A DNA stretch of 64,000 bases from G965212025 sp965212025 (GCA_965212025.1 OZ243039.1:1612001-1676000), one strand, 5' to 3'; shown: positions 27,036 to 36,701, numbered from the stretch's first letter. The notes: a model not told the origin generated them from the letters alone. Made by a program: numbers and translations.

Positions 27036-27671
27036 GTGCTTGAGAAAATTAAATTTCAAAACTTTACAGCTTTTTCTGATCTTGCAATCAAGTTTTCGAA
27101 AGGGGTCAATATCTTTGTTGGAGAAAACAGTACGGGGAAAACCAACTTGATGAAGGCCGCCTACGCGGCATGTTCTTTTGTTGGTGAGGGGAAGACCTTT
27201 GCCCAAAAGATCCTTGGAGTTTTCCGCCCCTTTGAAGATAGGATTGGTCGCTTGGTAAAGCGTACAGAGGCTCGCAAGACGGGAAGCCTTACGGTTACCA
27301 GAGCATTGGAAGGGGAGAATAGCATTACGATTCGTCTTACTCTTTCTACTGCCAGCAAAAACCTTGGGGGAGCAAAGCTGTCGGGTTCCTGCTCGCGTTG
27401 GCGGGAGGAAAACGGCACTGTGAGTGCTACATATATTCCTGCGAAAGAATTTTTGTCTCACGCTCCAGGATTTGTATCGTTAGCCGCCCATCGGCATATC
27501 CATTTTGAGGATATCTACGCAGACCTTATTCAGAAGGCTTTTCTCCCTCCTTTGCGGAGAGCTCCAAAGGGGAAACGAAGGGTAATTTTAGACGAACTCA
27601 AGAGTATTTTGCTTGGAAAGGCTGTTGTAAAAGGGGAACAGTTTTTTTTGCAGGGTACGCATGGCTCTTGA
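27036..27671 (+). CDS. Nested AAA ATPase, N-terminal part, cut off by a frameshift
   Basis: A 211-residue ABC/SMC-like AAA ATPase N-terminus: LEKIKFQNFTAFSDLAIKF, then Walker A GENSTGKTNL at residues 29-38, ending in GEQFFLQGTHGS. Homologous ATPases continue directly into an LEF-x2-LVAEG block, which here appears in the next frame (ORF from 27661). The gene is therefore broken by a frameshift. Either one base was gained upstream, for example in the T8 run at 27642-27649, or a CT pair was lost at 27664-27667. The second option restores GS-LEF at the expected spacing. The start is GTG or TTG-like with no strong ribosome-binding site and is probably coupled to brxC. Programmed frameshifting or sequencing error are alternatives. 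Confidence 0.8.
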   Translation: MLEKIKFQNFTAFSDLAIKFSKGVNIFVGENSTGKTNLMKAAYAACSFVGEGKTFAQKILGVFRPFEDRIGRLVKRTEARKTGSLTVTRALEGENSITIRLTLSTASKNLGGAKLSGSCSRWREENGTVSATYIPAKEFLSHAPGFVSLAAHRHIHFEDIYADLIQKAFLPPLRRAPKGKRRVILDELKSILLGKAVVKGEQFFLQGTHGS

Positions 27672-28077
27672 GTTTATGCTTGTGGCAGAGGGATATAAAA
27701 AGATTGCTCTTTTGTGGCTTTTGGTACAAAACGGAGAATTGGGAGAGAATTCTGTGCTTTTTTGGGATGAGCCGGAAGCGAGTTTTAACCCAATCATGAT
27801 GAGGTCTGTTGTCAAAGTCCTGCTTGAACTGCAGCGTATGGGGGTACAAATTTTTATCGCCACGCATGAATACGTGATTATGAAAGAATTTGACCTACAG
27901 CGTGAAAAGCGGGACAAAGTGAGATTCCACAGTCTCTGGTGGGACGAAAATAAAGATAATATTCGAGCGAGTCATACGGCTCATTTCGATCACCTTGAAG
28001 TTAAATGCATTGATGATGCTTTTAGAAGCCTGATTGATCGTGAGATACGTCGGTCGATGGAAAATGCAGGCAAATGA
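27661..28077 (+). CDS. Nested AAA ATPase, C-terminal part
   Basis: A 138-residue frame holding the second half of the same ATPase: LEFMLVAEGYKKIALLWLL, the Walker B block VLFWDEPEASFNP (residues ~33-45) and the switch histidine strand IFIATHEYVI. It begins with its own ATG 11 bp before the end of the upstream frame, with only a weak GCAGGG upstream. It could be made as a separate subunit by reinitiation or by frameshifting. Its stop overlaps the next start (ATGA), so it remains translationally coupled to the nuclease-like gene. Confidence 0.78.
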   Translation: MALEFMLVAEGYKKIALLWLLVQNGELGENSVLFWDEPEASFNPIMMRSVVKVLLELQRMGVQIFIATHEYVIMKEFDLQREKRDKVRFHSLWWDENKDNIRASHTAHFDHLEVKCIDDAFRSLIDREIRRSMENAGK

Positions 28078-28526
28078 AAATTGAAAAAGACGGTTTCTAC
28101 TTTGATTCTAGGGGTGCAAAACGAGTTTTTGCTTTTGATAAAAGTAATAATGCACCAATGAAAAAAGTAGGTCTTACTACTGAGTTTGAGGGAGATGATA
28201 AGAACTATGACGTATGTGTGGAAATCAAGGATCTGACCACAAAAAAACTTCCCGAGATGGGCGCGAAAGCTGACTCCAAAAGCCGTGAGAACTACAATTA
28301 TTATCTGAAATACCTGAAGTATAAGTATCGTGACACGTACCTTTACTGGCACGCTGAAGACAAGGTCAGAAAGCCCATTTACTATCTCTGTCTCCTTAGC
28401 TTATCCCCTAAGTCAAGTCTTTTCCCATGTAATAAGTTTGGAAAAGATTTGCACACCCACCTCCCTGTAGAGCCATGGTGCGAATGGAAGTGGAAAAAAA
28501 AGATTGTAGATGCTTGCATGTCGTGA
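28074..28526 (+). CDS. Small nuclease-like partner of the nested ATPase
   Basis: A 150-residue protein with no family I can name. Residues 44-53 read NYDVCVEIKD, giving a D46-x3-E50-x-K52 arrangement like the core of PD-(D/E)XK nucleases, with acidic residues just before (E37, E39, D41, D42). Helical, aromatic-rich sequence follows (YYLKYLKYKYRDTYLYW), then a tryptophan-rich end. It is coupled to the ATPase by a 4 bp ATGA overlap. ATPase-plus-effector pairs of this kind occur nested in BREX loci, such as PARIS in Salmonella, but this protein lacks the length of AriB. The nuclease role is inferred from one motif. The 160 bp after it hold no gene. Confidence 0.5.
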   Translation: MKIEKDGFYFDSRGAKRVFAFDKSNNAPMKKVGLTTEFEGDDKNYDVCVEIKDLTTKKLPEMGAKADSKSRENYNYYLKYLKYKYRDTYLYWHAEDKVRKPIYYLCLLSLSPKSSLFPCNKFGKDLHTHLPVEPWCEWKWKKKIVDACMS

Positions 28527-28688
28527 ACAAAGAGCTTTGGCAGCTCCACAGAGAGCCTTGAAGAGCAACACTCTGAAGAGTCAGCTTGATTTTGGTGGTG
28601 GGGGTATGTCTACAGGGTATGGGTAGTCCTCACTGTGGACATGTGTGGGAGAGTAAAGAATTGTCACTATGTTTGTAGGTGAAATGCC

Positions 28689-31600
28689 ATGAATTCTCTT
28701 CCCAAGCCACTGAGAAATGAACTCAAGTCTGTCTTGAAAGATGTTCGTGAGAGGGCTGAAAATGCCGCAAATAAAGCATTGGATTATTTAGGCGTCGCTT
28801 GCAAAATTTATCCCAATAGTCTGGGAGAGGGCGAACAAAAATTGCGCCGCAAATTACGTGCTCATGGCCGGCTATTGGGGGACAAGCACTTTTCGACTGG
28901 CGAACAAGAAACCGTTCTGCTGGCCGAAGAAGTGGCTTACGCACATTGGAATCGGATGTTTTTTGTTCGCGCCTTGAGCGAGAACGGATTTTTGTTTAGT
29001 CCCGGCTCGGATGGTTCTGGGGCAAGCAAGATCCGCATCACGTTGGAAGAATGCGAGGATCTCGCAAAAAAAGAAAATGGCTTGGATGTTTGGGGACTTG
29101 CAGCAAAATTCTCCGCTTCTCTATTACCGCAGATTTTCGGGCAAGATTCGCCGATTTTCGATCTTCAACTGTTTCCCGAAGATCAACAGGATTTGGAAAA
29201 GCTGTTACGTGCTTTGCCAGCGGAGACCTTTAGGGCATCCGACACTTTGGGCTGGATTTACCAGTATTGGCAAAGCAAAAGAAAAGATGAAATCAATAAC
29301 TCTGAAGTGAAGGTCGGCGCACGTGAGCTCCCTGCGATAACCCAGATTTTTTCTGAACCTTATATGGTAGCTTTTCTGCTTGACAACTCTGTTGGTGCCT
29401 GGTGGGCAGCTCAGCGACTGAGTGATGCAGACTGGAATGGCGGCACAAACGAGATGGCATTGCGTAAAAAGGCGGCTTTACCTCAGGTGCCGCTGAAATA
29501 TTTGAGATTTGTGCAATCGGATAAGGGGGCATGGTCGCCTGCTGCTGGCACTTTTGAAGATTGGCCAAAGAGCTTGGACGAATTCAGACTTCTGGACCCT
29601 TGTTGTGGTTCCGGGCATTTTCTCGTGGCGGCTTTGCACATGCTGGTTCCAATGCGCATGGCCATGGAAGGCATGGACACCCGCACAGCAGTTGAGAAGG
29701 TGCTCGAAGAAAATCTCTACGGCTTGGAGCTGGATAGGCGGTGTGTGGAGTTGGCAGCCTTTGCGCTCAACATGGCCGCTTGGTGCTATCCGGGCAGCGG
29801 CGGGGTTCGTCCTTTGCAGTTTCATGTTGCTTGTTCGGGGTGTGCCATCAATGCAAAAAAAGAAGCGTGGCTTTCTCTCGCACAAGGTGAGCGAAATTCA
29901 GAGATTTTATTAGGAGAAATGCACGAACTGTTCCAGAACGCCGGGCTTCTGGGTAGTCTCATTGACCCCGCATCAAGCGTCGAGACCAATTTGCTGTTTG
30001 GGCAAGACTGGGGAGAAATACGCCCGCTTTTGCAGGAGGTGCTAGGCAAAGAAAAAACGCGGAACGTAGAACGCGGTGAAATGGGGATCGTTGCTCAGGG
30101 AGTCGCAGAGGCAACCGAAATATTGACGAAAAAATATCACTGTATTGTTACGAATGTGCCTTTTTTGGGTTGGCAAAAGCAATGCGACGAATTACGGAGA
30201 TTTTGTGAGAAAAACTACCCAGAAGCGAAAAACGAGTTGGCGATGGTATTTTTGGAACGCATTTTGAAAATGTGCGTTCCCCGGGGTACGTGTAGTTTGG
30301 TACTGCCTCAGAAAACGCTTTCCCTGACGACTTTTCGGAAATTTCGGGAGAAACTGCTACGAAATCATAGATGGCGACTATTGGCCATCTTGGGGCTTGA
30401 TGCATTTGCGGCAGTTCCTCTTCGGGTTCAAGTTATTTTGCTGTCGGTCTCAAAGACAAATAATAGCCCTCTTGGAGCCAGTGCCGAAGTTTCCTCGCGA
30501 AGGCTTTTTTATGGTTTGGATGTGGAGGTATCCAAAACTGCTTCTGAAAAAGCCGACGCGCTGCCAGACGCAGTATTAGAGCGTCTCAGTCAGGAGGAAC
30601 AACTGCAAAATCCTGATGTGCGCATCATGTTTGACGCACAGCAGCAGCACGAGCTACTGAGTGCTTACGCCGAAGCATTAAAAGGATTTTCTACTGGTGA
30701 CAACTGCCATTTCAAGTGCTTTTTTTGGGAGTTACCTTCTCGCGAGCAGGATTGGTTTTATTTTCAGGGCAGTATGGAGGCAGGCGAAAGAAGTGGGCAC
30801 TATGGGGGGAGGCACCATCTTTTATGGCATGACGAAGAATTGGATACGGCTCTCCGTTTTGGTGGAGCCAGGCTTTGTGGAAAGAAGGCGTGGGGAAGGC
30901 AAGGGGTTGTCGTGAGCCAAATGCGGACTTTGTCCTGTGCACCATATTCGGGAGACAGGTTTGATGATAATTGTGCCGTGGTGTTGCCAAACTCTGCGGA
31001 GAATTTGGAAGCAATTTGGTGTTTTTGTTCTGCATCGGAGTATCACAAAGCTGTACGGAAGTTAGACCAACAACTGAAGGTGACGAATGCGACGTTGGCT
31101 AAAGTTCCTTTTGATTTGAAGCGATGGAAAAACGTGGCGATGGAAAAATACCCGAATGGTTTACCCAAACCTTATTCGGATGACCCGACCCAGTGGATTT
31201 TTCATGGTCACCCAGCGCGAGCGAAGCATCACTCGGGCAAAGTGATGTTACAAGTCGCTGTTGCCAGGCTTCTGGGCTATCGCTGGCCTGCTGAGCAGGA
31301 TGCCGAGTTAGGAGCATCGCTTTCTGAAATGGCACGTGACTGGGTCTTAAAATCAAAAAAATTATACGAGAGCGATTGCGTAGACGGCGACGGCATTGTT
31401 TGTATTCCGGCAGTGAGTGGCGAAGTCTCAGCCGCCGAACGTTTGCAGAGATTGCTTGAAGCAGCTTGCGGGAATAGCGAATCTTCACGCACAAAAAATG
31501 AACCGCTGGTGCAGATGGGTGTGAAAGACGGGGAGGCTTGGTTGCGGAACAAGTTTTTTGCAGAACATTGTAAATTGTTTCGGAATCGACCTTTTATTTG

Positions 31601-32111
31601 GCATATTTGGGATGGGTTAAGCGACGGGTTTTCGGCACTGGTGAATTACCACCAACTAGATTACAAGCGGCTTGAGGTGCTTGTTCACAGATATTTGGCT
31701 GATTGGCTGGCTCTTCAGAACGAACACAAGAAAGATAAAAAGGATGGGGCAGAAGAAAAATACGACTCTGCCGAAGCGTTGAAAAAATCTTTGGAAAAAA
31801 TTTTGAAAGGCGAAAACCCGTACGATATTTTCGTACGCTGGAAGCCCATTGAGCAGCAAGCGATAGGCTGGCACCCGGACGTGAAAGATGGTGTCCGTTT
31901 GAATATTCGTCCTTTCATGAAAGTGCCGGATGTTCGTGAAAAAGGTGCTGGTGTGTTGCGTACCAAGCCCAGCGTCAATTGGAAAACTGACAGAGGTCGT
32001 GACCCGTCATCCGCCCCTTGGTATAAAACTTTCGAGTCAAAACGTTTGAATGATTACCACTTGGGCTTGGATGAGAAAAAGCGGGCGCGCAACGAAAAAT
32101 CCGAAAAATGA
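28689..32111 (+). CDS. pglX: BREX adenine-specific methyltransferase PglX
   Basis: A 1,140-residue N6-adenine methyltransferase that marks host DNA at the BREX site and is also needed for exclusion. The SAM-binding motif I, LLDPCCGSGHFLVAAL, begins near residue 300. Motif IV reads TNVPFLG near 486, where many enzymes have NPPY. The C-terminal half carries the recognition domains. The start ATG at 28689 lies after a 160 bp gap, so a separate promoter is possible. G6 and A6-A7 runs occur, but none as long as those in pglZ. Order and neighbours (brxC upstream, pglZ downstream) support the assignment. Confidence 0.92.
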   Translation: MNSLPKPLRNELKSVLKDVRERAENAANKALDYLGVACKIYPNSLGEGEQKLRRKLRAHGRLLGDKHFSTGEQETVLLAEEVAYAHWNRMFFVRALSENGFLFSPGSDGSGASKIRITLEECEDLAKKENGLDVWGLAAKFSASLLPQIFGQDSPIFDLQLFPEDQQDLEKLLRALPAETFRASDTLGWIYQYWQSKRKDEINNSEVKVGARELPAITQIFSEPYMVAFLLDNSVGAWWAAQRLSDADWNGGTNEMALRKKAALPQVPLKYLRFVQSDKGAWSPAAGTFEDWPKSLDEFRLLDPCCGSGHFLVAALHMLVPMRMAMEGMDTRTAVEKVLEENLYGLELDRRCVELAAFALNMAAWCYPGSGGVRPLQFHVACSGCAINAKKEAWLSLAQGERNSEILLGEMHELFQNAGLLGSLIDPASSVETNLLFGQDWGEIRPLLQEVLGKEKTRNVERGEMGIVAQGVAEATEILTKKYHCIVTNVPFLGWQKQCDELRRFCEKNYPEAKNELAMVFLERILKMCVPRGTCSLVLPQKTLSLTTFRKFREKLLRNHRWRLLAILGLDAFAAVPLRVQVILLSVSKTNNSPLGASAEVSSRRLFYGLDVEVSKTASEKADALPDAVLERLSQEEQLQNPDVRIMFDAQQQHELLSAYAEALKGFSTGDNCHFKCFFWELPSREQDWFYFQGSMEAGERSGHYGGRHHLLWHDEELDTALRFGGARLCGKKAWGRQGVVVSQMRTLSCAPYSGDRFDDNCAVVLPNSAENLEAIWCFCSASEYHKAVRKLDQQLKVTNATLAKVPFDLKRWKNVAMEKYPNGLPKPYSDDPTQWIFHGHPARAKHHSGKVMLQVAVARLLGYRWPAEQDAELGASLSEMARDWVLKSKKLYESDCVDGDGIVCIPAVSGEVSAAERLQRLLEAACGNSESSRTKNEPLVQMGVKDGEAWLRNKFFAEHCKLFRNRPFIWHIWDGLSDGFSALVNYHQLDYKRLEVLVHRYLADWLALQNEHKKDKKDGAEEKYDSAEALKKSLEKILKGENPYDIFVRWKPIEQQAIGWHPDVKDGVRLNIRPFMKVPDVREKGAGVLRTKPSVNWKTDRGRDPSSAPWYKTFESKRLNDYHLGLDEKKRARNEKSEK

Positions 32112-32225
32112 CGTGTCTCATGCGGGCGAGGAGGTATTGATGCTTTCGCCCTGCCGTGAGCGACGGAAAACAAAGCTTAATTTCTCGTTAGAAGTTACTG
32201 GTGCAACACCCTTTTTGGGTGCCGA

Positions 32226-34583
32226 ATGAAAGTAATCGAACATCTCTGCCAGGCTGTGCGTGGTAACGCCGAGAAATTTAACAGCGATGTAGAAGTTGCC
32301 CCTTGTTGCATTTTTTGGACTGATGCCAAGTCTCAGTGGACTCGGGCGTTGCCAAAGCTGCTGGAACGACTGCCGGAATTGCTGGTTTTGGGTGAGTATG
32401 ACCTTGGGCGCAGAAGTGGTCCAGCGGTTTGGTTACGCTGTGTGATCGCAGGCAAGGTGAAGGAGGTTGAGCTACCGGAAGATAGAACCCCGATTCTATA
32501 TTTGCCTGGTATAAAGCGCGCCGATTTGAACGTGGCGGGTAAGCGTTGTGAAGATTTGGAACCACTCATTGGTCTACAGCACAGCAGCATATTTTGGGCA
32601 CCATCAAGCAATGCAGATTGGACCATTCCGACTTTTCTAGGCACCAAGTCGCTTGGTTTGAAGCTGTCTGGTTTTCGAGCCGAGGAGACCAGGAAAGCAA
32701 TACTCCGGGCACTCGGCAAACTTCTTGACCTGGATGTCGAAACCTTAAAAAAAAGGCCTCTGGATCGATCTTTTTGCAATGATTTGTTGGTGACAGACCG
32801 CCAAGGCATGATGCTGAAGTGGTTCAATGATGAAGAAAAATTCAAAGAAGAATGCGATGAAGAAATTTTTGGAGCCTTCGTGGATACTTGCAAATTGCGC
32901 TTTGATTATGATCCTGATGCTGACGGAGTGCTGGGGGGGGTCGAAAAATTCGCAAGTCATAAAACAGAAGAATGGCGTAGTGTTTGGGAACGTTTTTGTG
33001 AGGCTCCAGGCAACTTTCCAGAGCTGCCAGAAAAGATGCTTGGGGTGAGCATGCCGGAGGAAGATCTTCTTTCCAATGCTGATACGCACGGGGGGTGGCC
33101 TCAATGGAATGAGAGGGAGGAAAATAGTTTACGCGAAGCTCTGCCTAAACTTGCTTCAGATGCGAAGGTGCGGGAAAAGTTACTGAATTTGGAAAAGAGG
33201 CACCAAGATCGGCGTAACTTACCTTGGGCAAAACTTCAACGGGCTCCGCTGGCCAAAGCACTTGAACATCTGTCGGTACTTGCCGAGAACACCAGGAAGC
33301 ACCTTGCCACCGGAACCTTTGATGACTTGATGGGAAGGTACTGTGGTCAGGGATGGCGGGCTGATGATGCAGTTGTTCGAGTTTTGGCGGAGGTCGAAGA
33401 GGGCGATCGTTTGGTTGTCAGTTCTGTGCTGCGCGCCATTTATTTGCCGTGGCTGGAGGATTCTGCCCGATATTTGCAAAAAATGGCAAAAGGGAATGCT
33501 TATCCAAATGGAAGTTCAGAAGCAGAACCGTACGGAAAGAACGGGAACACTTATGAAGATGGAGAATGTGTGCTATTTGTGGATGGTCTTCGTTTTGATG
33601 CTGGTAAGCGTCTTGCGGCGCTGCTTGAGGAGCAAAAGCTGTCGGTCGTTGAGGAGCCAAAATGGGTCGCGCTGCCAAGTGTTACTGCTACCGGTAAAGC
33701 GGCAGTTTCACCGTTTTCCGGAAAACTTAACGGTGAGAGTCAGAATGCGGACTTTAACCCCTGCATTGCAGGAACTGGAAAGCCACTGCGGACTGACAGC
33801 TTCAAGAAACTGTTGGCGGAAGAAGGTTGGCTACGCCTGAAGGAGAAAAATGAGCGTGAAGATGGTGAAAGAAATGCGTGGTGCGAAGTAGGGCTCATTG
33901 ACCAGGAAGGGCATAAGCTTGGGTTGGAACTTGCCAAACGGATTGACGGCATTCTGAATGGGATCAGCAAACGGGTGTCAGGATTGCTAGACGCTGGGTG
34001 GACTAAGGTCAGAATTGTGACCGACCATGGTTGGCTTTTGTTGCCAGAAGGGTTGCCAAAAAGCGAATTGCCAAAGGTTTTGACAGAAACCAAATGGACG
34101 CGTTGTGCTTGTTTAAAAGAAGGAGCATCAGATCCGGGGCAACGCCTCTATCCATGGTTTTGGAACCCGAACTATCACTATGTTCTGGCAGATGGGGTCA
34201 GTTGTTTTAAAGAAGGAGAAGTGTACACGCACGGAGGTCTGAGCTTGCAAGAATGTCTGGTTCTTGAACTTAGCGTGACTTTCGGGTCGGAGGGCAAGCA
34301 CTCCAGAGTTCCCAGGTTTATTGCGGTTAAGTGGCGTGGATTGCGGTGTTTTGCCGAAATTAAAGATGGCTCTCCTGGGATGAAGCTGGATATACGTGCC
34401 CGCCCGGCAGACCCGGACAGCTCACTAGCCAGAAAAACTCCTTCATTGAATGAAAACTCTGAGCCTTCCTTGGTTATTGAGAATCCAGACCTAAAAGGAA
34501 AAAGTGCGACCCTTGTTCTGCTACAGGAAGACGGGAAGGTTGCCGCGCAATCTTCCACAACAATAGGAGATGATGAATGGTGA
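32226..34583 (+). CDS. pglZ: BREX phosphatase-fold protein PglZ (VDGLRFD variety, type B)
   Basis: A 785-residue member of the PglZ family (alkaline phosphatase fold). Metal-binding elements are LFVDGLRFDAG near residue 449 and VTDHGWLLLPEG near 598, as in the type B BREX-1 PglZ group rather than the classical type A. PglZ is essential for both methylation and exclusion in BREX. Two homopolymer tracts lie in frame: A8 at 32747-32754 (LKKR) and G8 at 32933-32940 (LGGV). The gene starts 114 bp after pglX and overlaps brxL by 7 bp. Confidence 0.9.
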   Translation: MKVIEHLCQAVRGNAEKFNSDVEVAPCCIFWTDAKSQWTRALPKLLERLPELLVLGEYDLGRRSGPAVWLRCVIAGKVKEVELPEDRTPILYLPGIKRADLNVAGKRCEDLEPLIGLQHSSIFWAPSSNADWTIPTFLGTKSLGLKLSGFRAEETRKAILRALGKLLDLDVETLKKRPLDRSFCNDLLVTDRQGMMLKWFNDEEKFKEECDEEIFGAFVDTCKLRFDYDPDADGVLGGVEKFASHKTEEWRSVWERFCEAPGNFPELPEKMLGVSMPEEDLLSNADTHGGWPQWNEREENSLREALPKLASDAKVREKLLNLEKRHQDRRNLPWAKLQRAPLAKALEHLSVLAENTRKHLATGTFDDLMGRYCGQGWRADDAVVRVLAEVEEGDRLVVSSVLRAIYLPWLEDSARYLQKMAKGNAYPNGSSEAEPYGKNGNTYEDGECVLFVDGLRFDAGKRLAALLEEQKLSVVEEPKWVALPSVTATGKAAVSPFSGKLNGESQNADFNPCIAGTGKPLRTDSFKKLLAEEGWLRLKEKNEREDGERNAWCEVGLIDQEGHKLGLELAKRIDGILNGISKRVSGLLDAGWTKVRIVTDHGWLLLPEGLPKSELPKVLTETKWTRCACLKEGASDPGQRLYPWFWNPNYHYVLADGVSCFKEGEVYTHGGLSLQECLVLELSVTFGSEGKHSRVPRFIAVKWRGLRCFAEIKDGSPGMKLDIRARPADPDSSLARKTPSLNENSEPSLVIENPDLKGKSATLVLLQEDGKVAAQSSTTIGDDEW

Positions 34584-36628
34584 CGCGTCTGGACAGCTTG
34601 GATGAGAAGGCAGAAAAGGTGCTGAGTGGGTATCTGGTGCGCAAGGATCTGGTGCGTGACTTCAGTCGTCAGTTTCCGGTGCCAACTTATGTGGTTGAGT
34701 TCCTCCTTGGACGCTACTGTGCAAGCGTTGAGCAAGAAATGATCAATGAAGGCCTGGAAATTGTGCAAAAGCAACTCAAGTCGCAAACGGTGAACGCTGG
34801 TGACGAGGAGCTTTTTAAGTCAAGGGCTAGGGAACAGGGAGAAGTCAAAATCATAGACCTGATCACGGCACGCCTGGATGCAAGGACTGATTCGTATACG
34901 GCGACCTTGCCCGGCCTGGGCCTTCACGACGTTCGTATCAACCCTGAGATGGTAAAAGAACATGAACGAATGCTGACTGGGGGTTTCTACGGAGAAATCA
35001 ATTTGATTTATGACGCTGCTATTGCCCTGGAAAAGCACGGGCGCCCTTTTGGGGTTCTGTCTTTGCGAGAAATTCAGCACTCTTCCAGCCGGGATATGTT
35101 GCAAAAACTGGGGGAGGCACGCGCTCACTTTTCAAGCGAAGAGTGGAAGAATTTTTTACTCCGTTCTGTTGGTATTGAGCCGCTTGAGCTGACTGACAGG
35201 CAAAAAAACGCTTTCTTGTTACGGATGGTTCCTTTCGTTGAGCGCAACTACAACCAAGTGGAACTTGGGCCAAGAGGTACCGGGAAAAGCCATATTTTCC
35301 AGCAAGTGTCGCCTTATGCGCATCTGGTTTCTGGTGGCAAAGCAACTGTGGCGCAAATGTTCGTAAATAATTCTACGGGACAACGCGGTCTGGTTTGCCA
35401 GTATGACGTGGTCTGTTTTGATGAGATTGCAGGGGTGTCTTTCGATAAAAAAGATGGGGTGAGCATTATGAAAGGCTACATGGAGTCCGGGGAATTCAGC
35501 CGTGGGAAAGAGAGTATTCGTGCTGACGGCAGTATTGTGATGGTTGGCAATTTCAACGTGGATGTTACTCATCAGCAACGTATTGGCCATCTGCTTGGGC
35601 CATTGCCGATTGAGATGCGGAATGACACAGCATTCATGGATCGCATCCACTCTTATTTGCCCGGTTGGGATGTACCAAAAATCTGTAAAGAATTACTGAC
35701 CGACCACTTCGGTTTGGTGAGCGATGTTCTTTCGGAATGCTGGAACCAACTCCGTAAGCAAAGCCGTGTTGCCAAGCTTCAAAACCGCCTGCGTTTTGGT
35801 GCGGCGCTGTCTGGCAGAGACGAAAATGCAACGAACAAAACCATCAGTGGTCTGTTAAAACTCTTATATCCGGGTGATGAAGTTGATGTACCTGACGATG
35901 ACCTGGAATGGGCAATCAAGGTTGCCTTGGAGGCGAGGCGACGGGTTAAAGAACAACAAAAGCGTATTGGAGCCGCTGAATTTCGAGCCACACATTTTAG
36001 TTACCAAATTGGTGGCGAAGGAATGGAAAAGTTTGTTTCCATTCCGGAATTGCAAAGCAGCGGGAGCGTTAGTGGCGATCCTTTGGAGCCTGGCAGAGTA
36101 TTTGCCATCAGTTGCGGGGATGAAGGAGAAGCACCTGGACTTTATCGCCTGGAAGTCAACGAAGCCCCTGGGAGCGGGATAAACATTCTGAACCACCCGG
36201 TGCCTCAGAACTTCAAAGCAGGCGTTCAACGCGCGTTACAGAATCTTTATTCGTCCCGCAGCATGATTGGGGATAAAGACCCCAGGCAACATGAGTATAC
36301 CGTTCAGTTGCGTACTTTTGACGTGTCAAAATCAGGTAGTGGGCTTAGTGCGGCATCTTTTGTAGCACTGAGCACGGCCTTGATGAAAAAAAATATCAGG
36401 GGAGGGTTGGTTATTGTGGGTGATATCAATCTGGGGGGATCCTTTGAACTGCTAAGAGACCCGGTAGCGATTGCTGAACTAGCCTTTGAGAAGGGGGCGA
36501 AGGTTCTTTTGATGCCGATTTCCTGTCGCAAAGACCTGTTCAAGCTTCCCGATAATTTGGTCACCAAGGTCGATATTGAGTACTACGCCAGTCCAGAAGA
36601 GATTTTGTTGAAAGCACTTGCGGAATGA
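34577..36628 (+). CDS. brxL: BREX Lon-like protein BrxL
   Basis: A 683-residue AAA+ protein with a C-terminal Lon-protease-like domain. Walker A is GPRGTGKSH near residue 233 and the Walker B-like CFDEIAG is near 281. The Lon-like part contains GLSAASFVAL near 590, with the serine position, and GAKVLLMPI near 640, with the lysine position. In characterised systems BrxL binds DNA as hexamer stacks and blocks phage replication. The start overlaps the pglZ stop. The last ~80 codons are duplicated 1.3 kb downstream as a decayed fragment. Confidence 0.94.
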   Translation: MVTRLDSLDEKAEKVLSGYLVRKDLVRDFSRQFPVPTYVVEFLLGRYCASVEQEMINEGLEIVQKQLKSQTVNAGDEELFKSRAREQGEVKIIDLITARLDARTDSYTATLPGLGLHDVRINPEMVKEHERMLTGGFYGEINLIYDAAIALEKHGRPFGVLSLREIQHSSSRDMLQKLGEARAHFSSEEWKNFLLRSVGIEPLELTDRQKNAFLLRMVPFVERNYNQVELGPRGTGKSHIFQQVSPYAHLVSGGKATVAQMFVNNSTGQRGLVCQYDVVCFDEIAGVSFDKKDGVSIMKGYMESGEFSRGKESIRADGSIVMVGNFNVDVTHQQRIGHLLGPLPIEMRNDTAFMDRIHSYLPGWDVPKICKELLTDHFGLVSDVLSECWNQLRKQSRVAKLQNRLRFGAALSGRDENATNKTISGLLKLLYPGDEVDVPDDDLEWAIKVALEARRRVKEQQKRIGAAEFRATHFSYQIGGEGMEKFVSIPELQSSGSVSGDPLEPGRVFAISCGDEGEAPGLYRLEVNEAPGSGINILNHPVPQNFKAGVQRALQNLYSSRSMIGDKDPRQHEYTVQLRTFDVSKSGSGLSAASFVALSTALMKKNIRGGLVIVGDINLGGSFELLRDPVAIAELAFEKGAKVLLMPISCRKDLFKLPDNLVTKVDIEYYASPEEILLKALAE

Positions 36629-36701
36629 GCAGGGTTTTAGTACACCTGCGGTAGCATTAAAGTATAAGGAAGTGTGATTTGGTGATACGACCCTGTTTTT
36701 C

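Noticed and set aside
30141..30170. PglX motif IV NVPF as proof of a dead methyltransferase
   Set aside because: I recall other PglX-like enzymes with TNVPY/F at this place, and motif I is intact, so inactivity cannot be claimed.
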